DNA of 64,000 nt from the NCBI GenBank assembly GCA_950295325.1, contig OX485805.1, positions 10,788,501 to 10,852,500 of the forward strand. Direction: 5' to 3'. The notes under the pieces are model-generated. The model did not search any database. It was given only the letters and a program-made list of their open reading frames with translations, and was not told the DNA's origin. The position numbers and the translations under genes are program-made. The DNA comes from Polytrichum commune (taxonomy: Eukaryota > Streptophyta > Polytrichopsida > Polytrichales > Polytrichaceae). This document shows positions 34,657 to 45,050 of this stretch, in pieces (positions within the stretch are counted from its first letter, which is position 1; each line of letters starts with the position of its first letter).

Positions 34657-34941
34657 TTCCCTCCATCCCAAAGTGATTGTTCGTGTTTCTAACTTTGGCG
34701 GGATTAAGGTCCGTTGACCATTGGCCGAGCAGTTGTAAGTATGACTCTTAAAACTTAATACAACAACTACTCCGAAACGCCCCCAAAATTTGCGGCGTCA
34801 GAAGACTTCTTGATGTAGAAAGTTTGGCACGAAAATATTTGACTTTGAGCCTCAAATTTCTAGCCAGGTAGATAAACCGGACAACCATTTTGGGACAAAA
34901 AAAATCCACGGGGTAGGACAATCATTTTGGGACGGAAGGAG
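34657..34941. mobile_element. Stowaway-type MITE, 285 bp
   Basis: TIR resembles the plant Stowaway consensus: left TTCCCTCCATCCCAAAGTGA, right inverted CTCCTTCCGTCCCAAAATGA. Flanked by TA at 34655-34656 and 34942-34943. Non-coding; these are mobilised by mariner-like transposases. Confidence 0.85.
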
Positions 34942-34943
34942 TA

Positions 34944-37757
34944 TAACAATAGGATGTTGGGGACCTCAATCTAAATCTAAGTTTTCATGTGCAATTTCTT
35001 GAGCATCCCATTGTTGTATTTTGAGGGCCCACAAAATGAGAGCTGAACATTGAGTAATGTCAAGTCCAATTTGAGGAGTTGATAAAAGTGGCAAGGACAA
35101 GAAAGAAAAGATAACACCCGTATCATAGTACCGGTGTGAATGTGAGCCCGTTGGCATGATGTTGATTACGCTTGTCCATAATGCAACTTAAGGTTTCGTT
35201 ACCTCTTTTAAGAGGTGGGCTCTAGTGAAGTACTAATAACCCCATAGTTATTGAGATGGAGGGCCGGGTGCTTGTTTATTGTCAAGTTTTCTTTTGTTTA
35301 GGACGAGGTATGCAAGGTTTTTGATGGCATTCTGGTGTAAATTTTTCATAAGGGTTTTTTATGTTTGATTTGGGGATATTTGAGTTGAAAAGTTTATTGA
35401 TTGAGTGTTTGTGTATAGCTCCTTTGACTCCTGCTGTGATAGTGATGAGGGGGCAAGGACACAAGTAAACAATTCTAAATATCCAACTTTTTATTTGTGT
35501 AGGTGAGAACATTTTGGATAATGAGCCAAAAGAAGAAGGAAAAAAAAGGTTGGAGCTAATATTGAATTGAGCATGAGAGCAGAGATTGTGAAACTCAAAG
35601 TAAGATACCGAGGCGTTAAAGTAACACCTTCCATGTTGTGGCACCTATTTTTAATCCTTAAGCAATAAACAAGTGTTCACCTTCATATACTAGAAGATCC
35701 TCACATGTAATAAGATTGATTTTGTGGTGATTTCACTTAACAATCCAACATCAATAGACCCTTCTAGTTGACACTAAAATGTTTTTTTTCCTTGAAACAA
35801 CTTTGAATTTTTTATGTAGATTGCATATGAATGTATTACTTTTTGAAATTGGTTCTGTAGACTTTGTATAGATTTGCTAATCTATGGGATTTTTTTTCGA
35901 AAACTCTCTAAGCTGCTCACCTTCTTGAAATAGAAAAAGTTTCTTAAAGTGTCACTTTAAGCATGTTGATGCTAAGTCCAAGAAGGTTGTGAGGGACAAA
36001 GTAACACTTTTGATGAGACAAAACAAGTTGCAAAGGGTTGATGTATTTTGAAACATGCCAGTACAGATGAGCCTTGGTGCACTGCAGTTCATGTCAAGGT
36101 GCAAGGTCATTCTCTATGTGCAGTTAGTAACATGATGTTTATCTTTCTCACTGACCTTCAACCCTGAATTTCCAACGCCCAATTTCCCTCAAATCTATCC
36201 AAAAAAAGTGACTTCAATTCCAGCGACCGTAGCTGATGATCTAGAGTTATTTATTGACAAATCCAGTCATATAGATGTTTGCAAGTTAGAGGTGACTACT
36301 CATAGTCCAAGTTTTGGACGTTGAAGTTATGTTACGTAGGAGATTATGATAGAAATGCCAATAGTGGTCTTAAGGGGCAGCAATTTAGAAATTAAATTGG
36401 GATTGGTTTTTGATCATACCTCCACTCAAATCATCTCCGATCAACAAAATGTTACTCTCGTTCAAAAGAGGGGCAATATACCTACTCAAATCAACTCACA
36501 AATCTTGAAACCATTATTTTTTGATTTTGAGGAAGCTTTGCAATTTGAGGCAATGGTTCCACAACTACATACCTTCCACATGGATTTACACCCACCAACA
36601 CATGTCCAACTAGAAATTACAACAGTAGATGTTTAGGATATGTTGCTTGTAAGTTTCATGCAATTGGGAATCAATTGGGAATCAATTTGCACATAGGGAT
36701 CGACAACAAAACAAGTTTAGGGTATGTTGCCATTAAACAACATAGGTGACAAATGTCAAGCATGCGTTCATGGAGTGCATCCACTCTAAACCACTTGAGA
36801 GCACACTCCCATATTTGAATTAATCCAAAAACAACTAACTTTATTGAATCAAAATTCTCCACGTGGCAACACATAGCATACTTGAACATGAACAAGAGGA
36901 GTAGTTGAAACAATTCAAAAACCATCTGAACTAGTGTTAAAGGGGTCAAAATGAATTGTTCATGACCAACTTATGGGCACATAGGTTATTGGGGATTAAG
37001 AGGCTTTTACATGAATTTCTTCATGCCCAACTGGCACGATAGAATGAAGTTACACATTTGTATAGTGATAGTTGAACGTGAATATGCAAGGCCTAACCTC
37101 TAGGTAGGCAAACCATATTTGATAAACTTCTCTTGACACAAACGTAGGGAGTTTGTGATATAGGGTTTAATCTTTTGACACTGCTTGGTATTTTTTTCAT
37201 GTGTGTTTGTCACTAGTAGAAAGTAGGGTCCTTTCTCACACCAAAGGACAGTGAACTAACACTTTTGAGTGAGCACCACACATGTCGCAAAGGTCGCATC
37301 CACTGTGGAGATGGTGTCTTCTTGGACCAATCTTATTTTCTAGTAAACAAGATGTCAAAATCATGTTGTGGTATACGTAGGTGCAAATTATTACCAAGAC
37401 GATATTTTTTTTTTATGAGTAATTTTTGGTGGTAACTTTCAGTGGTAGTTTTATGAATTTAATGTTTATGTATATCTCATTAAAAATCATACATAAATGG
37501 TAGGTCCCCTCTACTGTACCTTCAATACATGACCACCTAACTCCAGTAGGTGACCACTTGCAAGGCTAGGCTAAGGGATTCAACCCTTGAACCTCATGGC
37601 TCCCACATAAAGGCCTTAGCCACTAACTAATTCCACTACACATGTTAAATGTCTACGCTCCAAACCTTTCTATGCAAAAATGCTACTATTATACTATTTA
37701 CCATCCATTTTCTATTATTTTAATATAAATTTTCTATGATTTACAATTTACTATATA
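34944..37757. other. Unassigned sequence
   Basis: Several open frames of 90-120 codons (for example minus 35282-35644, plus 36346-36636) show no motif or family I recognise. No bounded repeats seen. Confidence 0.35.
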
Positions 37758-37759
37758 CA

Positions 37760-37922
37760 ACACCATATTCAAAAATTTGGGAAAATTCCATGATTTTGGG
37801 AAAATACAGTTTAGGTTGAGTCGACCTAAAATGTACCCACTGGGTACATTTTAGGTCGACTCCACCTAAACTGTCATCAAATTGGGAGACTGGAAATCTC
37901 CCAAAATTTTGAATATGGTGTT
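37760..37922. repeat. Near-perfect hairpin, 163 bp
   Basis: Arms of about 80 bp run from ACACCATATTC to a centre at GTACCCACTGGGTAC (about 37834-37848) and back to GAATATGGTGT. The inner 30 bp, including TTTAGGTCGACT, are almost fully complementary. It could be a foldback MITE or a small-RNA-forming locus. Confidence 0.85.
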
Positions 37923-38185
37923 ACTATATCATTTACTATCTATTATTTATTATCTATTGTCTACTATGTACTATATACTGTCTATTATTTATTATTTACT
38001 ATTTATTGTTTGCCATCAGTTGTCTAATATTCATTTTTTATTGTCCATTATTTTTCTATTTACTGTCTTCTATTTACAATTTTGTCTACTATTTATTATT
38101 TATTGTTCACTATTTACTATTTACTATCTATTGTTAAATGTCTAATGTTTACTATTCTATATTTACTATTTACTATTTTAGTGCT
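37923..38185. repeat. Low-complexity TAYTATT-rich tract
   Basis: Irregular repeats of TTTACTATTTAT, CTATTATTTATT and similar heptamers to decamers fill the interval, directly abutting the hairpin. Not coding. Confidence 0.75.
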
Positions 38186-40216
38186 TCTATGTTGGATAAA
38201 TGAAAGACAAACTTGTATGCGGTAATTGCCTCTTTCCCACCTTAGTGTTTAATTAGGAAGGTGATTCACATCTAGATCTAGATCTAGAAGATCTATAAAA
38301 TAAACAAAGATAGAACATTCTGTCATGAAACGCTAGGCATGACAAAGAAGTGACACAACTCTTACATATGTTAGAAAAACCACTAAACATTATTAATTGT
38401 TTTTGGCTTGAGTGTGAAGCTCAAAACTCAGACCCAAAAGTTTTCTTATGTCATGGGCCCATGCCAAAGTGACTTTGCTTCTTACTAGTGTGTGTAGCTT
38501 GGAAGTTGATTGTTAGAGCTTATCCTTGAAATATTTTATGTGCAAGCACCTGCAAGTCAAGATGGTGATGATGGTTGTGAGCTAAGACCAATTTTTTTGC
38601 ATAAATTTCAGAAACACAACTTACAAAATGACGTGAGACTCGGTTTAATTTGGCATGAAATTATGAGTACCACATACCACAGATCCTTACATGCTTCTTT
38701 AAGATGATGTTGTAGTTGTCATCGATAGTAGTACTAGTGTCTTGAAATTCCTTGGACATTGATTTAGTCTTTTCACCTTAGATCAATTGATTCTTTAACA
38801 TTGATTAGAATAGATCCATAGTCACTGTCACGCACCTCTCCATGAGGAGTGTCCACAACACCATGGGCACAAGGAGGATCCTGAAGTGACACCTGGGACT
38901 TGTGGCGCCATTGGTGATCCTAGTATGGGTGAGGGCCCCGGGCGTTGAGAACACCTCCCACCCACGGAGACTAGGAATCACGAGGGTAAGGCAATGAGCT
39001 GTGAGTAGCTTATGGCGTCTGGATTCTAGAATACTCAAGAAAACCTTAATCGGAGGTGTGAGCTAGGAGATATGGCAATTTGAGGGGGGTGTTGCCTAGG
39101 GACGGTGCCCAACACTCCAGGAGGCGATGTGGTGGGACAGCAGAGACCTGGGAGTGGCGCCCAAAATTGCTGAGGTTATAATAGCCATAACTTCTGCAAT
39201 ACTTGCCCGAATGGGGAAGGTGATGAATCCATCAACATCTACATGAAGCGTAGGTGACGATGGAGTGGTCACTGGTTAGATTCAAAGACCAAACAAGATA
39301 GTTATGGTGGTATGAGGCTACTGGGGGACTGCACTGCAACGGCTAAGGGAAAATGTCTACCTAGCCCCAACTCTTAGGAGAGGGACAAAAGGTTACTTGA
39401 CGGTGGGGTAGGGGTCCTGCCCAAAATCCTATAGGCTTATATGGGTGAGGCAGTGTGGCTGACCGAACCCATCCGAGGCCGAACGGCACGGCCTCCACGG
39501 GCGTTGTCCCAACATGGGGGCTTAGTTGCCTAACATGGTTCACGTTGTTGTAGTGTTGCTCCGGCAACGTGATGATCAAGGTAAGATTGGACTTTCATTG
39601 ATGGAAGTCCACATCTAACCATTGGCTACTTATTAAGGGGAGAGTTCCGAATGCATGGTAAGAGGGTTGGTCACCCACCTATGAGCTTGAAGGTCCAAGA
39701 TATTGGGAGCTTACTGTTTGCATGGGTGAAATGCGCAGGGTTAGCGCTTGTGACCCTTGCTAGAATTGAGAAATGATCAAGATAGTTAAGGGGCTCTATT
39801 AAGGGTTGCGACAATCACATTGTTTCTCCTTATTTGCAATGTTAATTGGATATATGGTGTAAGAGAGTATAATTCCTTAGGACTAATGGAAATTGACCAA
39901 TATGTAAATTTTGATTGTTTTAAGTATTGGTTTTAGAAATGATTGTGATAAAATCGAGTTCAATTTTTGTACGATTTCTAGACGATATGTTGTTTGTGAA
40001 TACCATGTCTCTTTGTCTTAATTGATGTGGTCCTTTTTGGCCATTGTGCGGATTTTGGCCTTTGTCTGGCTATGGCTTCTTCAATTGATATTGTAATTGG
40101 AGCGAACATTTTTGGGTTTTGTGGGTCACTATGGTGGCTTTGAGTGTTGTTAGCATACTACAATTATTTTTGTAAGTTTATGCATCTGCATAGTATATAG
40201 ATTATTTTTGTGGGGC
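38186..40216. other. Unassigned sequence, GC-richer at 38820-39570
   Basis: 38820-39570 is clearly richer in G and C than its surroundings and may derive from a gene or retroelement, but no open frame resembles a known family. Confidence 0.35.
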
Positions 40217-41033
40217 ATGCTCGGGGGGTTCACTCCCTCTTATATTTTGCATACACGTGCGTTCGGGACCTATTTATTGGGGGGCTATTTACCTTGCAGA
40301 AAAGATTATAAGGTATGGTATTTTTCAAAATAAAGGTGTGATGATATTTTACATGTAATCCTTTTTCATTATTTTTAAACCCCCTATATTATATGTAAGT
40401 TTTTTACAAAATTTATTTACAATGAATATATTAGACCCTATTTTTTATCGCACGTTGTTCTACGATTTTTGCCAGTGAACCCCTCGAGAGGGCATGTGCA
40501 AACCTTGTAAATTTTGACTTTTAAACACATATGGCTAGCCTTAAAGCATGACATTATGGTCTTTAACTATGCCATAATGTTGAAATCCTCAAAATTGTGT
40601 TAATGAACACAAAACTTCTAATTATGTCTTGTTTTGTTTAGGACATATATGTGCAATTCATTATTGTTAATATTGTACTACTATGTTGTTTTGCACCAGG
40701 CTTGACTATGATATCAAACCATAAACCTTGAACAATTGAGAATGCTCTTTTCCCTTATTTTGTGCTTCTTGTGAGGCTCATAGTCGATCATATACTTTAA
40801 AAATGTTGGGGAATTGGGGATCTATATAAGTAATATTAGATTCCATTAAATTCGTCTTTCAACAATGTATAAATACCCATAGGGTGCCAATAGTTACAAC
40901 AATTTACCATTATTTTGAATATTAGCATGCCTTATAGTCCATTTTAGTATGTAAATAGACCCCCATTAAAAAAACCTATGTTATTGCATGTGTGTACTTA
41001 TTCTAAGAGGAAGTGACCTCCCCAAGAATCTAA
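40217..41033. mobile_element. Probable TIR element related to 30919-31318, about 817 bp
   Basis: The left end CTCGGGGGGTTCACTCCCTC and the inverted right end CTTGGGGAGGTCACTTCCTC are each followed by TTA. The match is imperfect but shares GGGGAGGTCACT with 30919-31318. The interior is non-coding. Confidence 0.5.
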
Positions 41034-41345
41034 CCCTCAAATTTTTTTACCACTTTTCTTATAAATGTCTTCTATGCAAAATATAAGAATCTCTCAAACT
41101 AAAACATATTATAGAACTTCATGTGCATTAGAATGCATTAGAAGTAATCAAAATTGTACCATGAATACGAGAGTTGCCTACCTGGGGCTCTCATAAGTGT
41201 GTCTTCCACTTGACTTTGAGTTTGAGTGTCCAATACCCCCCCCCCCCCTAAAAAAGAAGATTGACGGTTAGTCTTTTCAGTTTTAAAGGTAAAAACTCAA
41301 GTGCTTAAAAACCCCGCAACAATAGTCTTTCAAAGAGAGTCAAAA

Positions 41346-41990
41346 TGGGGGGACATTAAACTCCCTCTACGAACTTTTCAGGGGAGGTAGATTCGGGCAG
41401 GGGTATCCGCATGTCCATAAAATCTAGATTTTCTGGACCCAACCGAAAATTGTTGCATGCCCGTCCGACTTCGAAAAAATCATTGCCCTTGCATTCTTGA
41501 AGGCCACTTATCCACAAATCCCATATTGAGTGCACTTCACCTTCAAGGTCCAAAATCTAATATATATGTTCACTTCCATTAAGTAAATAAGCAATTAACC
41601 GGAAGTTTATTTTCAATGTGAAACCGCCAAAGAAGCATGTAATTCACTTGGAAATCAAAAATATTACAAAACCCTCATCAACACTAAGGTTATAATTTTT
41701 GTGACTTAATATTGAAAGGGTCTTTGTCATTCTAAAATGGAACTAAATTTAGTGATTTGTTTTTAATATGTTAAATGTTATAGTCTAGTTAATACCTTTT
41801 ACTTTCACAAAGTATTCATATGCATTTAAACTAATTAAGTGTGATTGCGTCTAATTATTTCTCATTCATCTTAATTAAGCCCAATTAATTAAAAAGAAGT
41901 TTGCTTACCAGATTAATCAAGCCTAATTAAATATAAAATGTACCTACTAGAATTAATCATGATTTAGTGGAATTAATTCCAATAAACATA
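41346..41990 (+). mobile_element. Half copy of the foldback element
   Basis: Starts TGGGGGGACATTAAACTCCC and parallels the left arm of 23675-25015 to near its centre, including ACTTATCCACAAATCCC and a TTCACAAAG block. The arm ORF is present on the minus strand but a Trp codon has become TAG before LDLEGEVHS. Confidence 0.75.
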
Positions 41991-41999
41991 ATTTGGCAT

Positions 42000-42789
42000 T
42001 GACAAGCTAGAAAGTTGGTTATTAATAGCCCACCACCACTCTTTATGTATGGTAATTTTAGCATTGAGAAAACATGGGTAACTGTGTGTTGATTCTCATA
42101 GACTCATGGTTTAGGACTAAATTCATGGTTTCAACTACTTTTACTTTACGAAAAACTCTAGTGTATTGTTGAAGTTAGTGAGTTTGGTAAGTCCAATGTT
42201 CACATACTACAAGAAAGTCAAGTCAACATTGACCCATACGGTCCGGTTTGTGGAACTTTAGTGAGCTAGTTGACCCTAAAACAAATATTATTCTCATAAT
42301 GGACATAAGGATTAGGGAGTTATGGGCACATAGAATATGTTTGATAGGTATGCACATGACATCCGCCGTCCCAAATCCCAGATCGGCTTATGCAAGGTTA
42401 GCTTGGCCCACCCTTCCTACTAGGACAAGTTAGAAAGTTGGTTATTAATAGCCCTCCACCGCTCTTTATGTGTGGAAATTTTAACATTGAGAAAACATGA
42501 GTAACTTTGTGTTGATTCTCAGAAGCTCATGATTTGAGACTAAACTCATGGTTTGGGACTAAACCCATGGTTTGTACAGCTTGTACTTTACGATTAACTC
42601 TAGTGTGTTGTTGAAGTCTATGAGTTCGGTGAGTCCAACATTCACCTACTACAAGAAAGCCGAGTCAACATTTACCCATTTGGTTAGGTTTCATGAAACT
42701 TTAGTGAGCTAGTTGACCCTAAAACATATAGTCTCCCCATAATGGACATGATGATTAGAGAGTTATGGGCACATAAAATATGTTTGATA
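42000..42789. repeat. Direct repeat, two units of about 350-365 bp
   Basis: Unit 1 (42000-42347) and unit 2 (42424-42789) both begin GACAAGYTAGAAAGTTGGTT and end AGAATATGTTTGATA / AAAATATGTTTGATA. They share AGTGAGCTAGTTGACCCTAA and ACTACAAGAAAG. A 76-bp spacer separates them. Confidence 0.85.
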
Positions 42790-43745
42790 AATTTTTATAA
42801 TTAAATTGAATCACATAATTGGAAGCATAACATGACCTATGTGGGAAATGTGGCACGTCTATTATACAGCACATTGTGTCAAAGACACATTATGCGTGTA
42901 GCCTTCAATCAAGGTAGAGCCATGGAGTTGACTATTGTAAAGTTTGATGAAGTGTACTCATAGAAGACATTAGAAGCAAAAATGACAAGCTACTTGAGGT
43001 CCCACATTCTCACATTCATGTAGTTTAACTGAACAAGACCATAATATATTACTCAAAAAATACCTCATTCCAAACAAATGGTGAGGCATGACCTAGATGG
43101 ATCTGGCACAAATCAGAAGCGCTGAAATATCTTGACTTAGAGAAGCAAAACTAAATAAAATTGTGATGTGATCCATGAAAATTGAAACACATGCCTCCCA
43201 AATCATTGTTGAAGCCTAATCCACAAGATCACCAAGTAAGCAATCAAACCACTCTACGTACCCAATCCTACAGTGATCTTCCCAATTAGAGTGTGTGGTG
43301 CTAGGTCCCGAAACACGCACTATGTAACCAAATCTCAAACTTAGCGGTCATAAATTCATGAATTCTCGCTCAAAAAAAACTTGTGTGTGCTCTAAGGTCT
43401 AATGGGTATAAAAATAAAAATAAAAAAACAACAACAACAGATATAGCCTATCCTCCGTGCGGGATCGACAACCTCGGTAACAGAGAAGGTGACCTCCTTC
43501 AAATCATACAGGAACCCAAAAGAAAACCTCCACAACGTTGCTTCTGTGAAATCGAAGCTAACTTCAATGCTCAAGGTGTTTCCAACGCTCCATTCAGTTG
43601 AAAAGAAACCCTTACGGTGACGCTTGGTCAAACATGATCACGGTAAAGAGGAACAGGCTCCCATTCACGTCAGGGTTAAAGAAACCCAGACGCTACTTTT
43701 ATTTTATTTATTTATGAAAGGAAAGGAAAGAATTGCAGCAACATA
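42790..43745. other. Unassigned sequence
   Basis: No gene recognised; contains a short AAC/AAATA low-complexity run near 43405-43440. Confidence 0.35.
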
Positions 43746-43942
43746 CAATGAACGGAGAGAACTGACCGCTAGTTACATATGAACCGGTTGAGTATGAGAA
43801 ATCGCCGGTTGATGTTGAAGACTTCAGGAAAAATTACCGATCATTTTAGAGGAATTTATGTCAGTGTTTTATCTCATATTAATAATAAAGAAAAACCAAA
43901 AAATCATAACATGTCACCAGTCAGACTTGGACACACTGGTAC
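43746..43942 (+). mobile_element. hAT-type MITE (family A), right end missing
   Basis: Starts CAATGAACGGAGAGAACTGA and carries GAACCGGTTGAGTATGAGAA and CATGTCACCAGTCAGACTTG, then is cut before the CTCCCC terminus. The Harbinger relic begins about 90 bp downstream. Confidence 0.7.
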
Positions 43943-44028
43943 TAATAGAAAGACAATGCGGTGTGTATAGTTATGGATGCTATGTGAATATAAAGGCACT
44001 AAAATAATCAAGAACAAGAGAACAAGAC

Positions 44029-44295
44029 ATACGACAAAAGGCACAAGTTATGTATAAAGAAGCCCAAAAGGCGGTTTTCGATAAAGCTGAAAACCCCAAG
44101 GATAAGCAACCATTTAGGTTCATGCATTATTGGTTGTATTTGAAGGCGTACCCACAATGGTTTTATAGAGAACGTGCAAGAAGGTTGCAAAACACCCTTA
44201 TTGAACGTAAAGTTGTTGATATGGAATTGATTGTGGGTGACGGTCAAGCGGGGCAACGCTCCGATGGAAATCCAATTGGTGAATTACAACGATGA
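44029..44295 (+). pseudogene. NAM-associated / PIF-Harbinger ORF1-like fragment
   Basis: Reads QVMYKEAQKAVFDKA and KQPFRFMHYWLYLKAYPQW, which resembles the C-terminal domain of plant NAM-associated proteins encoded as the accessory Myb/SANT-like ORF of PIF/Harbinger elements (the F-x-HCW-x-L-K-P-K-W signature). The Myb-like N-terminus is missing. Confidence 0.6.
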
Positions 44296-44475
44296 GAGGA
44301 TCAAAAAAAGAAAAATAACGTCAAGGGTGAACAAAAATAATCATAAAACACCTCTCTACATTTTTTTTGGTTGTTTCTTGTTTACAAGCAAATTTGTTGT
44401 TATTATTTATTGTTTTTTTTGTTTTTGATTTTTTTTTCCACCTTGTGAATCTTTTATAGAGTGCACAAATATACT

Positions 44476-44691
44476 CTACTTTGAATTTATGGCATCTGCT
44501 AGTTGATGATATTTGAAATAACGTTGAGAGTTTACATCAAAGGATATATTGTCATAGACCCCATATATAAAATATCTTATCAATGGACTTCTTTGTAGAA
44601 CATTAATGTCGTTGTTGTACTCCGCGGTTTTAGAAAATGTATGCCAAATCCAAGAGATTGGTCTACTATTGCTTTCCAAAATAATAGACAT
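44476..44691 (-). pseudogene. PIF/Harbinger transposase, middle part, inverted
   Basis: The minus strand reads ISWIWHTFSKTAEYNNDINV followed by LQRSPL and DVNSQRY-KYHQLADAI, the second-Asp region of plant Harbinger transposases (family pattern LWIWHAFFG..NNDINVLQRSPLF). Residues are degenerate but the NDINVLQRSP block is exact. Confidence 0.8.
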
Positions 44692-44776
44692 GTTTCCATC
44701 TTTGTCTATTTCATGCTACTGGACAATTCTTCCATTGATAATGCATGCAATCTATTGAAACAAACATACATGGCCA

Positions 44777-45050
44777 ACCTTTTGCAAAGCAAGATGGTCC
44801 ATTCTACAACAACCCAATCGTTTGTGGGATCTGTGTGTACCTGAGAGTGTCGTAATTACATGTTGCATCATGCATAATATGATCATCGAGGATGGAAAAA
44901 TATCATAATCTATCATCTATTTTGGAGCCTATGTGTATTGAAATTACACATCAAAATCTCAACTTTGAAGAGGATCTCCAAAGACAAGTTGAAATTCAAA
45001 ATAGAGACCTACACTTTCAAATTGGGAACAACTTCATAGAACATTTATGA
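44777..45050 (+). pseudogene. PIF/Harbinger transposase, C-terminal part
   Basis: The plus strand reads ARWSILQQPNRLWDLCVPES then VVITCCIMHNMIIEDGK, followed after a frame break by NFEEDLQRQVEIQNRDLHFQ and NNFIEHL, stop at 45048-45050. These match the family C-terminus (CCILHNMIIEDE; FLQRH..IRDRELH..L.NDLIEHLW). It points the opposite way to the middle part. Confidence 0.8.

Noticed and set aside
35282-35644. 120-codon minus-strand open frame
   Set aside because: Low-complexity Phe/Ser/Lys-rich composition, no recognised motif, no splice or repeat context.
37205-37260. CACTAGTAGAAAG as the end of another CACTA element
   Set aside because: No inverted partner was found within several kilobases on either side.
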